The notes beneath the pieces were generated by a model, which saw only the letters and a program-made list of their open reading frames with translations, was not told the origin of the DNA and made no database searches. The position numbers and the translations under genes are program-made. A DNA stretch of 64,000 bases from Candidatus Omnitrophota bacterium (GTDB lineage Bacteria > Ratteibacteria > UBA8468 > B48-G9 > DTJG01): the NCBI GenBank assembly GCA_023485205.1, contig JAMCZX010000017.1, positions 16,767-80,766 on the forward strand. Reading direction: 5' to 3'. Positions within the stretch are counted from its first letter, which is position 1. The number at the start of each line of letters is the position of its first letter. Shown here piece after piece: positions 54,243 through 62,689 of the stretch.

Positions 54243-56098
54243 AAAAAATTATCAGTATTTCTTTTCTTATTTTGTTTAATGTAGCACTTTTTGCACAGGG
54301 AGCTGACTGGTATTACCGGAATAAAAATTTATCCCTGATATTTTCCCCCGCAGTGTGGCAGACCATCCGTTTAGCCCATGAAGAACAATTACAGGGAAAC
54401 ACCAAAAGAGCCCGGCAATTTCTCAGTAAAGCAGAAGACATGACCCTGCAGGCAAAACCATTTGGAACACAGAACTGGCCGTCTGGCTGGCCCAGGACAC
54501 AACAAGCCCTTTCAATACTCAAGTATGCAACTCCTGATGCATACATATATAGAATTCTTGGTGATTATGCTCTTGATAATAACAGAAAAAAGCAGGCCAT
54601 CCTGTTTTTCCAGAAATATCTTGAAAAATCAATAATCCCGGATGCAGGCTATCTTTATAAGCTTGGCAGGGTTATGACAGAAAAAAAACTATATTCTGAG
54701 GCCATTTCCGTTTACCAGAACCTTCAGCAGGATATTCTAATAAAGGATTTTCATGGTGCAGCTCCATCAACATGGGAGATAGACAGGAGAATAAGAATAT
54801 TAAAGACTATGATTAAACCCCGGGAAATATGGATATTAGACGTAAAAATTGTGAATACCCCCCCTTTCTTTTCTTCCGATATAAATGAATTATTTAAAAA
54901 TGCCATTAAGCCTGTTTCAAGTGATAAGCATTATAAAATCATATCTCAAAATGATATTAATCAAATACTCCAGGAAAATAATTTTAACAGTACAAATGTT
55001 ATAAATGACATGAATGACAGGATAAAAGCAATAAAGATGTTAAACGCTGATTATGTTATTGAACCTATTTTATATAAAGTGGAAAACAACTACGTTTTCC
55101 AGGTTAACGTATATCAACGAACGTCAAAAATCCCCTATGAAACGTATCAATATAAAAATAAAAACTATGAATTTCTTCCCACATATTTTAAAAGATTTGC
55201 ATATGATTTCTTAGGGGAATCAATTCCTTCTCAATACCTTTTACCCGTTAACCATTATGAATGGTCTTACACCGGGAATAAACCGGCAAACTGGGTGTCC
55301 TCCCTTAAAATGGCAGACAACGGCTCTTCTATTATTGTTGGCTATAAAAACGGCTCTGTATATATTTTTTCATCTTCAGGAGGAATACAAAGAACGTATA
55401 AATCACCGGATGAAATAACAAATGTTGCCATCTCACCCGGCGGCAGGTATTATGCATGGTCATCTTTAAATGGGGGAATAACGTTTGCGACAGATTCAGG
55501 AATAATACTGAATAAAAAACCCGGCAATGAAATAGCAGGAATTTCTATAAGTTCTGATGGTAAATTCTGGGTTTATGCGCTCAATAAAAAGGTTTTTTAC
55601 CTGGATAAACATGGTGTCCGGTTCTGGAATAAAAAACTGTCTGACTGGGTGGAAAACATACAGATAAGTCCTGATGCTTCAATGGTGGGGATAAGCTGTT
55701 ATAATGGCTCATTTTATCTTTATAGTGACGAGGGAAATCTTTTATGGAGTAAAAATATTGGAAGCCCGGCAAGCAGAATTTCATTTTATTCAAACGGGGA
55801 ATACATATCTATAGGGGCAAAAAATAATACTGTCTTTGTTTATAATAAGGAAGGGACAGAAATAACAAAATTTATTTCCGGAGAAAAGGTAACACTTTTT
55901 TCTCATAAAAAGGAATCTTTAATTGCGGACTGTGGCGTCTGGAATAAGTTTTTTTATTTTCCCAGTATAAATAAAAAAACAGTATGGGACTATATTCTTG
56001 ATAAAAACGTTGCTTTTGCTGATTCAAATCTAAATGCTGATTTTCTGATTGCAGCAAAGAAAAATTCTATTTTTGCATACAGGATTACATGGAAATAA
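54239..56098 (+). CDS. exported TPR and beta-propeller protein
   Basis: 619 residues. Signal peptide ending LFAQG (about residue 21), TPR-like helices (about 45-190), a TolB/CsgG-like alpha/beta region (IWILDVKIVNTP, ISQNDINQILQEN; about 195-330) and a C-terminal WD40/PQQ-like propeller of about six blades (SSLKMADNGSSIIVGYKNGS, VAISPGGRYYAW, ISISSDGKFWVYA, IQISPDASMVGIS). Coupled to the HEAT/CBM9-like gene, so probably a partner in an envelope assembly. No specific function can be named. Confidence 0.8.
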   Translation: MKKIISISFLILFNVALFAQGADWYYRNKNLSLIFSPAVWQTIRLAHEEQLQGNTKRARQFLSKAEDMTLQAKPFGTQNWPSGWPRTQQALSILKYATPDAYIYRILGDYALDNNRKKQAILFFQKYLEKSIIPDAGYLYKLGRVMTEKKLYSEAISVYQNLQQDILIKDFHGAAPSTWEIDRRIRILKTMIKPREIWILDVKIVNTPPFFSSDINELFKNAIKPVSSDKHYKIISQNDINQILQENNFNSTNVINDMNDRIKAIKMLNADYVIEPILYKVENNYVFQVNVYQRTSKIPYETYQYKNKNYEFLPTYFKRFAYDFLGESIPSQYLLPVNHYEWSYTGNKPANWVSSLKMADNGSSIIVGYKNGSVYIFSSSGGIQRTYKSPDEITNVAISPGGRYYAWSSLNGGITFATDSGIILNKKPGNEIAGISISSDGKFWVYALNKKVFYLDKHGVRFWNKKLSDWVENIQISPDASMVGISCYNGSFYLYSDEGNLLWSKNIGSPASRISFYSNGEYISIGAKNNTVFVYNKEGTEITKFISGEKVTLFSHKKESLIADCGVWNKFFYFPSINKKTVWDYILDKNVAFADSNLNADFLIAAKKNSIFAYRITWK

Positions 56099-56100
56099 GA

Positions 56101-56178
56101 GATAAGTTCTGGATTGCTCTTCTCATCTTTGTAAAAACGTTCTTTCAAACAAAGCCTCAAAAACAATCCAAACTTATC
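56101..56178. repeat. palindromic intergenic repeat, copy 10 (inner module)
   Basis: GATAAGTTCTGGATTGCTCT to CAATCCAAACTTATC, nearly the same as the inner module at 48478-48553. Follows the propeller gene directly. Confidence 0.8.
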
Positions 56179-56229
56179 ATGAAAAAATAAGATTCAACTT
56201 ATTATTTTTTATAAATTGAAGGTGGAAAA

Positions 56230-57243
56230 ATGATAAAAATTGGAATAGTCGGAGCCGGATGGGCAGGATATATACATACTGAAGTTTACAAACAGTTCCC
56301 TGACATAAAAGTTGTGGGAATAGCAGACATTAAAGGAGAAAGGGCAAAAGCTCTCGCTGATAAAACCGGCACTATACCATTTTATTCCATAGACAGCTTT
56401 TTAAGCAGGCCGGATATAACGATAATTGACGTTTGTGTGCCTACATATCTTCATAAGGAATACGTCCTGAAAGCGGCAGAACTCGGAAAAGACATAATAT
56501 GTGAAGACCCTGTTGCCTTAACGGTCCAGGATGCCGATGAAATGATAAAGAAATGCACGGAGAAAAACGTAAGATTTATGATCGGGGATTTAATGAGATT
56601 TTGGCCGGAATACAGTTTGTTAAAAAAAATTTATGATACGGGAAGATTAGGGAAATTATTGTCTATTACGTTTACAAGACTTTCTTCCAGACCCACCCTA
56701 TCAGCGGATAACTGGGTTCTGAATAATGAATACTCGGGCGGACCGCTTATTGACCTCCACATCCATGATACGGATTTTCTTTTATATCTTACAGGTAAAA
56801 AACCGGAAAAGGTTTATACCTCCGGGAGAAAAACCGATACCCTGTATGAACATGTCTGGACAACGTATAAATTTTCAGACGGAGTTGTTGCAAATGCAGA
56901 ATGCGGCTGGAATTTCCCCGGGAACTACCCTCCTGTAACAACCTATACGGGGATATTTGAAAAAGCCGTCATTGAATATAATTCCCGGAATAAACCCGCT
57001 TTAATAATTTATCATGCAGATGGAAAAACTGACAGGCCCCTTATTGAAACGAAAACCGTTCAAACCCCTGAAGGCAACACCATAAACCTTGGCGGATATT
57101 TTTATAAACTAAGATATTTAATTGAACATACTATTGCCAATAAACCTTTTCAGGTTGTAAATTCTGAAAATGTTTTAGCCTCTTTACAGGTTGTCTTAAA
57201 GGAAAAAGAATCTGCTGATACAGGAAAAGAGATAGTAGTATAA
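56230..57243 (+). CDS. Gfo/Idh/MocA family protein with altered catalytic motif
   Basis: 337 residues. N-terminal Rossmann fold GIVGAGWAGYIHTEVY (about 5-20), VVGIADI, DVCVPTYLHKEY. The motif where family dehydrogenases have E-K-P (about residue 97) reads CEDPVAL: the catalytic Lys is replaced by Asp. The C-terminal half keeps GPLIDLHIHDTDFLLYLTG, with the conserved Asp/His of the active site. Probably still binds NAD(P) and a sugar-like ligand; whether it is a dehydrogenase is doubtful. AAGGTGG precedes the ATG. Confidence 0.86.
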   Translation: MIKIGIVGAGWAGYIHTEVYKQFPDIKVVGIADIKGERAKALADKTGTIPFYSIDSFLSRPDITIIDVCVPTYLHKEYVLKAAELGKDIICEDPVALTVQDADEMIKKCTEKNVRFMIGDLMRFWPEYSLLKKIYDTGRLGKLLSITFTRLSSRPTLSADNWVLNNEYSGGPLIDLHIHDTDFLLYLTGKKPEKVYTSGRKTDTLYEHVWTTYKFSDGVVANAECGWNFPGNYPPVTTYTGIFEKAVIEYNSRNKPALIIYHADGKTDRPLIETKTVQTPEGNTINLGGYFYKLRYLIEHTIANKPFQVVNSENVLASLQVVLKEKESADTGKEIVV

Positions 57244-57255
57244 TAAAACCCAACT

Positions 57256-57334
57256 GTAAATACTCAGTAAACGATATTTGAAATAAGTTTGGATTGTCTT
57301 TGAGACGGAAAATACTGTCTTAGTGAATATTTAC
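57256..57334. repeat. palindromic intergenic repeat, copy 11 (compact)
   Basis: GTAAATACTCAGTAAACG at the left and CTTAGTGAATATTTAC at the right, with one inner-module end in opposite orientation between them (AATAAGTTTGGATTGTCTTT). Shows that inner and outer modules are arms of one nested palindrome. Confidence 0.8.
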
Positions 57335-57356
57335 ACCAAATTTATTTAACTCCCTG

Positions 57357-58409
57357 ATGATAAAACAGGATATTAAAAATTTCACACTTGAAGAAATAGA
57401 AAATCTGCTTACACAAACAGGTGAAAAATCTTACAGGGCACAACAAATTTTCCACTGGATATATAAAAAGGGGATCAAGTCATTCAAGGAGATGACAGAC
57501 ATTCCTGAAAAAATTAAAAATAAGATTGAAGAAGGATTTTATATAAGCGCTCCTTTTGTCCATGATACCTTCAAATCAAAAGATGGAACTGAAAAATTTG
57601 TTTTTAAATTACAGGATAACAATCTCATAGAGACAGTTTTAATTCCCTCTTATAATAGAAATACTGTTTGCGTCTCTACCCAGGTAGGATGTAAATACAG
57701 GTGTAAATTCTGCGCCAGCGGTAAAAGATTTGTCAGAAATCTTACACCTGGAGAAATAATAAATCAGATTATGTTCCCGGTATTTTTCCTTCAAAAAGAG
57801 ATAAATAACGTCGTTGTCATGGGAATGGGGGAACCTTTTGATAATTTTGACAGTCTTATAAAATTCATTAAAATCCTCAATTCAATACATGGAATAAATA
57901 TTGGCGCAAGAAAAATAACCGTATCAACCTGTGGTATCATTACAGGCATTGAAAAACTTTCCAAAATTCCTCTCCAGATAAGACTTTCTGTATCCCTTCA
58001 CTCCGTCAATGACAAAATACGAAACATTTTAATGCCGGTAAATAAACAATATCCTGTTGAATTATTAATTAAATCCTGCAAGGCATACACAAAAAATACA
58101 GGAAGAAGAATTACAATAGAATATATCCTTATTAAAAATACAAATGATTCTGTTGATGATGCCCTAAAATTATCCGCTCTTTCCATGCAATTAAAAGCCT
58201 CTATAAATTTAATCCTGTGTCAACACGTACCAGGAAAAGATTTTTACCCGCCGGAAGAAAAAACAATAAAAAGATTTACTGACGTTATCAAAAAAAGCCA
58301 TGTAAGGTTGACAATAAGGCATTCCAAAGGTGCAGACATAAAAGCCGCCTGTGGTCAGTTAGCCGGATATTATAAAGATAATATATTTAGAAATAACAAT
58401 AAAAAGTGA
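57357..58409 (+). CDS. rlmN: 23S rRNA (adenine-2503-C2)-methyltransferase, radical SAM
   Basis: 350 residues. Radical-SAM cluster CKYRCKFC (about 112-119), GMGEPFDNFDSL, STCGIITGI, SVSLHSVNDKIRN and the C-terminal GADIKAACGQLAGYY, whose Cys with another forms the methyl-carrying pair. Methylates A2503 in 23S rRNA and often A37 in tRNA. Starts just after a palindromic repeat. Confidence 0.94.
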   Translation: MIKQDIKNFTLEEIENLLTQTGEKSYRAQQIFHWIYKKGIKSFKEMTDIPEKIKNKIEEGFYISAPFVHDTFKSKDGTEKFVFKLQDNNLIETVLIPSYNRNTVCVSTQVGCKYRCKFCASGKRFVRNLTPGEIINQIMFPVFFLQKEINNVVVMGMGEPFDNFDSLIKFIKILNSIHGINIGARKITVSTCGIITGIEKLSKIPLQIRLSVSLHSVNDKIRNILMPVNKQYPVELLIKSCKAYTKNTGRRITIEYILIKNTNDSVDDALKLSALSMQLKASINLILCQHVPGKDFYPPEEKTIKRFTDVIKKSHVRLTIRHSKGADIKAACGQLAGYYKDNIFRNNNKK

Positions 58410-58447
58410 TAAAATATTTATAATTATCCAAACTTCAAGGATTTAAA

Positions 58448-59965
58448 ATGATAAAATTTGATTTTTCCGATGAAATCCGTGCCAGACTCTTAATAGGTAT
58501 ATTAATACTTTCGCTTCTTTACCTGGTAAACCAATATAATGTTATCCTTTTCCAGACTATATCAGAAATTTTTCTTGTCGTTATATGCATAGGCATTTTT
58601 TTTGTAACATGGAATTCAAAAATATTTATAAAGAATAATTTTTTTCTTTTTCTTGGAATTTCTTTGTTTTTTGTTGGTGTTATCCATATTACCCATATAA
58701 TTTTATACAGCAGTATATCAGCGCCGCTATTATTAAAAAACCCCAACGTTCACGAGCAGGTCAGACTTGTTTCATGGTATTTTTTAGGTGCATCTTTTTT
58801 ATCCTCATTTTATTTTATAAACAAAAAAATAGAAACATATGTAATAATCCCAATTTTGGGAGGTATTACTTTTATTGTGCTTTTTTTAATATACAATGGT
58901 ATTTTTCCTGTATGTTATACAAGTAAACACACCCTGACAAGTTTTGATGAAACAAGTAATTATATTATATCTGCCATTTTTCTTATTTCCATATTATTAC
59001 TTTATAGAAAAAAAAGGTTCTTTGACACTGCAATATTTAAATTTCTGTTAATATCAATTATTTTATTTATGATTACAGTTCCAATATTTTCATTTCAAAA
59101 AGATATACCTGAAATTTTTATATTTTTAGCATTCTCAATAACAATTCTCGCTTTTTACATATTATATAAAGGAATGATTGAAACGACCCTGACAAACCCC
59201 TATAGTATGCTTTTTAAGGAAATAAAAGAAAGCCATGATGATATAGAAAATTTAAACAAACAACTTCAGCAAAACATAAGAGACCTTGAAATAATAAACC
59301 AGGACCTTGAAAGTTTTAACTGGACAATATCACATGACCTGAAAACCCCTTTTAATATTATTTCTGCATTTGCATCAAACATAATAAAAAACTGTGAGGG
59401 TATAATTCCAGAAAAAACCATAAAACATATCGGAATAATCAGAGATGAATCGGAAAAAGGAAGAAATCTTATTGAAAACCTCCTTCATTTTTTTACTTCA
59501 AGCTTAAAAAAATTAGAGATTCAGAATATTTCAATTGAAAAAATTGTCAGGGATGTTTTTGAACAACTTAAAATCTCCAATCCAGACAGAAATATTATTT
59601 TAAACATTAAGCCGGCTCCTGATGCAAAAGGAGATAACTCAACCATAAAAGAAGTTATATATAATCTCATTCTAAATGCAATAAAATTTACAAAAAAAAG
59701 AGAAATCGCAATCATTGAATTTGGAGGATACAAAAAAGATAATGATAATTGTTTTTATGTTAAAGATAATGGGATTGGATTTAACATGGAATACGCAACT
59801 AAAATTTTTAATGTTCTTGAAAAGGTACATGATAAAAAAGAATATGATGGAAGTGGAATCGGATTGGCAATAGTCAATAAAATAATTAAAAAACACGGTG
59901 GAACAGTGTGGGCTGAATCAAAAGAAAACGAGGGTTCCACTTTTTACTTTACTCTGCCGGTATAG
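58448..59965 (+). CDS. orphan sensor histidine kinase with MASE3-like membrane domain
   Basis: 505 residues. Residues 1-245 hold about seven to eight membrane segments with FFVGVIHITHIILY and VRLVSWYFLGASFL, resembling the MASE3 sensor. A coiled stretch leads to HisKA with H296 (TISHDLKTPF), then N box NLILNAIKFTK, G1 VKDNGIGFN and G2 GSGIGLAIVNKIIKKHGG. No response regulator gene is adjacent. AAGGA precedes the ATG; the exporter gene follows 8 bp later. Confidence 0.9.
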   Translation: MIKFDFSDEIRARLLIGILILSLLYLVNQYNVILFQTISEIFLVVICIGIFFVTWNSKIFIKNNFFLFLGISLFFVGVIHITHIILYSSISAPLLLKNPNVHEQVRLVSWYFLGASFLSSFYFINKKIETYVIIPILGGITFIVLFLIYNGIFPVCYTSKHTLTSFDETSNYIISAIFLISILLLYRKKRFFDTAIFKFLLISIILFMITVPIFSFQKDIPEIFIFLAFSITILAFYILYKGMIETTLTNPYSMLFKEIKESHDDIENLNKQLQQNIRDLEIINQDLESFNWTISHDLKTPFNIISAFASNIIKNCEGIIPEKTIKHIGIIRDESEKGRNLIENLLHFFTSSLKKLEIQNISIEKIVRDVFEQLKISNPDRNIILNIKPAPDAKGDNSTIKEVIYNLILNAIKFTKKREIAIIEFGGYKKDNDNCFYVKDNGIGFNMEYATKIFNVLEKVHDKKEYDGSGIGLAIVNKIIKKHGGTVWAESKENEGSTFYFTLPV

Positions 59966-59973
59966 TTATCCAG

Positions 59974-62169
59974 ATGGATAATGATTATTTATTAAAAAAA
60001 TTAGACCCTTTGGGTATAAAAGAATCTGATATAAAAATAAAGACGTCTACAAATCTTGATACGGCAGGTAATCCTGCTGACGTATGGATTGTCGTCACTG
60101 AAAGTAAGATTGTCGTTATTCCTGAATCCGGGGCCCAAAACCCGGTTATAATTGAGCTTGACAGGGTAAAATTTTTAAAAATACGCCAGACAGTAGGAAG
60201 TGCTTTTTTACAGGTGCAGATTGATAATACTTTTATAGATATTGTCAGATTTTCAAATTTTTTAAGATACAGGTTTGAGGACCTCATTATCCAGATTGAT
60301 AACCTCAAACTCAAAGAGGCAACGTCAGATAAAAGAATAAACGCACCATCCCCCTTACTCTGTCCAAAATGCGGACTTCCCCTGCAAATAGAAAATGCAA
60401 GCTGCCCAAGATGCCTGCAGCAGGGAAGCATACTAAAACGGGTATTTGTCCTGATTGGACCCCATACAGGGTGGATTTTCATACTACTTTTTTTTACAAT
60501 CATCGGTGTGGGTTTAAGTCTTATCCCCCCCCAGCTGACACGAATCCTTATAGATGACGTTCTTACAACAAAAAAACACATAGCGTGGCTGCCATGGATA
60601 GTAATTGCCCTTGTCGCCACTGCATTTTTAAGCAGCCAGATAAATATGTTGGTAGGGGTTATATCAACGTCTATAGGGACAAAGGTTACTTTTGAATTGC
60701 GGGAAAAACTTTTCAAAAAATTGCAGAGCCTTTCCATAGATTATTATGACCAGCATTCTGTGGGTACTTTAATGACAAGATTTATATCTGACATTGAAGC
60801 CTTCAATGGATTTGTTACACAGGCGGGACAGGGATTTTTATTGAACATTATTTTAATACTTGGCATCGGAATCATGCTTTTTTCAATAAACTTCAGACTT
60901 GCCATTTATGTTATGATACCTGTTCCATTTGTCGTCTTCGGAACAATGTTTTTCTGGCAAAAAATATATCCTAAAAATTTCAAGGTATGGGATGGCCAGT
61001 CAAAAATGTCTAATTTTCTTAACAACGTGCTGTCAGGAATAAAACTTGTCAAAGCATTTTCACAGGAAGAAAAAGAAGTCCGAAGGTTTGTATTCACATC
61101 AGAAAAATTACGGGATGCGCAGAGAGATGTTCAGTTAAAAACGTCTATTTTCAATCCACTCATGGGGTTTCTTTTCGGTCTTGGAGGTCTTATTGTGTGG
61201 TATGCAGGAGGAAAAACCGTCCTGGCAGGTACTTTGACATTGGGTGAATTGATGGCATTTTTAAGTTATATAGGGATGTTCTATGCACCCCTGTCAAATC
61301 TTTCTCTTCTTTCAAACTGGTTCAGCTCTTTTACGACTGCCACCCATAGAATATTTGAAATTCTTGATACCGAGCCAACCATGCAGGAATCATCATCTGC
61401 CAAAAAACTTCCCGGGATTAAAGGGGACATTGAATTTAAAAACGTTTATTTTGGTTATGAACCATATCAGCCGGTAATAAAAGGCGTATCATTTAAGATA
61501 CAAGCCGGGGAAACAATCGGAATTGTAGGAAAAAGCGGAAGCGGTAAAACAACCCTTGTCAATCTTATATGCAAATTTTATGAGGTACAAAAAGGCAATA
61601 TATTTATTGATGGAAAAAATCTGAATGAAATTTTATCTTCAGACCTCAGAAAACACATAGGACTTGTACTCCAGGAGCCTTTTCTCTTTAAAGGAACGGT
61701 CGCGGACAATATAAACTATGGAAAACCTGATGCAACATTAAAAGAAATTATTAATGCAGCCGTTAATGCAAATGCCCATGAATTTATAATGAAAATGTCA
61801 AACGGATATGATACATGGCTTGGAGAAAGAGGAGCCGGTCTCTCCGGCGGTGAAAGACAAAGGATTGGTATTGCAAGGGCTCTTCTGTGTAATGCGCCTG
61901 TCCTTATACTTGATGAAGCGACCAGTTCTGTTGATACGGAAAGTGAAAAGAAGATACAGGATGCTCTTTATAATCTTGTGAAAGGAAAAACTTCAATTAT
62001 TGTTGCACACAGGCTCTCTACCTTAAAAGATGCTGACAGAATATACGTTATTGATGATGGAAAACTTATTGAATGGGGTTCCCATAAAGAGCTTATGGAC
62101 CTGAAAGGGGTATATTACAAACTGATAAAAATACAGACAGAACTGACAAAAATAGAGGATTTCAAATGA
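59974..62169 (+). CDS. ABC exporter with N-terminal PH-like and zinc-ribbon domains
   Basis: 731 residues. Residues 1-120 are a soluble beta-rich PH-like domain (VWIVVTESKIVVIPES); a CPKC...CPRC zinc ribbon follows (about 130-150). Then a six-segment exporter membrane domain (about 165-455) and a nucleotide-binding domain: Walker A GKSGSGKTT, LSGGERQRIGIARALL, VLILDEATSSVD, AHRLSTL. Homologs paired with DUF1854 proteins exist, some annotated as cyanophycin-associated exporters; the substrate here is unknown. Overlaps the DUF1854 gene by ATGA. Confidence 0.9.
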   Translation: MDNDYLLKKLDPLGIKESDIKIKTSTNLDTAGNPADVWIVVTESKIVVIPESGAQNPVIIELDRVKFLKIRQTVGSAFLQVQIDNTFIDIVRFSNFLRYRFEDLIIQIDNLKLKEATSDKRINAPSPLLCPKCGLPLQIENASCPRCLQQGSILKRVFVLIGPHTGWIFILLFFTIIGVGLSLIPPQLTRILIDDVLTTKKHIAWLPWIVIALVATAFLSSQINMLVGVISTSIGTKVTFELREKLFKKLQSLSIDYYDQHSVGTLMTRFISDIEAFNGFVTQAGQGFLLNIILILGIGIMLFSINFRLAIYVMIPVPFVVFGTMFFWQKIYPKNFKVWDGQSKMSNFLNNVLSGIKLVKAFSQEEKEVRRFVFTSEKLRDAQRDVQLKTSIFNPLMGFLFGLGGLIVWYAGGKTVLAGTLTLGELMAFLSYIGMFYAPLSNLSLLSNWFSSFTTATHRIFEILDTEPTMQESSSAKKLPGIKGDIEFKNVYFGYEPYQPVIKGVSFKIQAGETIGIVGKSGSGKTTLVNLICKFYEVQKGNIFIDGKNLNEILSSDLRKHIGLVLQEPFLFKGTVADNINYGKPDATLKEIINAAVNANAHEFIMKMSNGYDTWLGERGAGLSGGERQRIGIARALLCNAPVLILDEATSSVDTESEKKIQDALYNLVKGKTSIIVAHRLSTLKDADRIYVIDDGKLIEWGSHKELMDLKGVYYKLIKIQTELTKIEDFK

Positions 62170-62681
62170 CAAATGGGATTAAAATACTAACACCTGAAAA
62201 TACAAAAATAACAAAAGGGGATTTTGATACTCTTGCAGTAGTGATTATTGATGAAAATAAAAAATATCATGGTGTTTTTGCCATCTCTGCATTTCCAATA
62301 ACAAACCGTAATAAGTTCCTGTCTCTTTTTTATGAGGATGAAACAGAAAAAATTCATGAAATAGGAATGATTGAGCAAATAGACATTTTCCCTGAAGAAG
62401 AAAAAAAACTGATTTTTGATGCCTTGAAAAAGCATTATTTTTCATATGAAATACTTCAAATATTCCACGTAAAATTGGAATTTGGAATGCTTTTTTTTGA
62501 GGTTGAGACGACTAAGGGGAATAAAAACTTTGCGATGAGATGGGAACAAAGCAGGGCAGTGGATTATGGGCAAAAAGGCAAAATTTTAATTGATGTATTT
62601 GAAGACAGGTATATCGTTCCAAACGTAGAAAAACTCCATCCCTATGACCAGCAATTATTTACAAGGTTTATCTATTGGTAG
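62166..62681 (+). CDS. DUF1854 family protein
   Basis: 171 residues, soluble, beta-rich: DTLAVVIIDENKKYHGVFAI, DIFPEEEKKLIFDALKKHYF, RAVDYGQKGKILIDVFEDRY and VPNVEKLHPYDQQLFTRFIYW in part match DUF1854, a family that is nearly always encoded next to an ABC exporter like the one upstream. Start overlaps the exporter stop, so the two are coupled and likely form one complex. Function unknown. Confidence 0.82.
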   Translation: MTNGIKILTPENTKITKGDFDTLAVVIIDENKKYHGVFAISAFPITNRNKFLSLFYEDETEKIHEIGMIEQIDIFPEEEKKLIFDALKKHYFSYEILQIFHVKLEFGMLFFEVETTKGNKNFAMRWEQSRAVDYGQKGKILIDVFEDRYIVPNVEKLHPYDQQLFTRFIYW

Positions 62682-62689
62682 ACACCAAA

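Noticed and set aside
59985..60737. 250-codon minus-strand frame opposite the ABC exporter
   Set aside because: Long but antisense to well-conserved coding sequence; composition is that of a mirrored frame.
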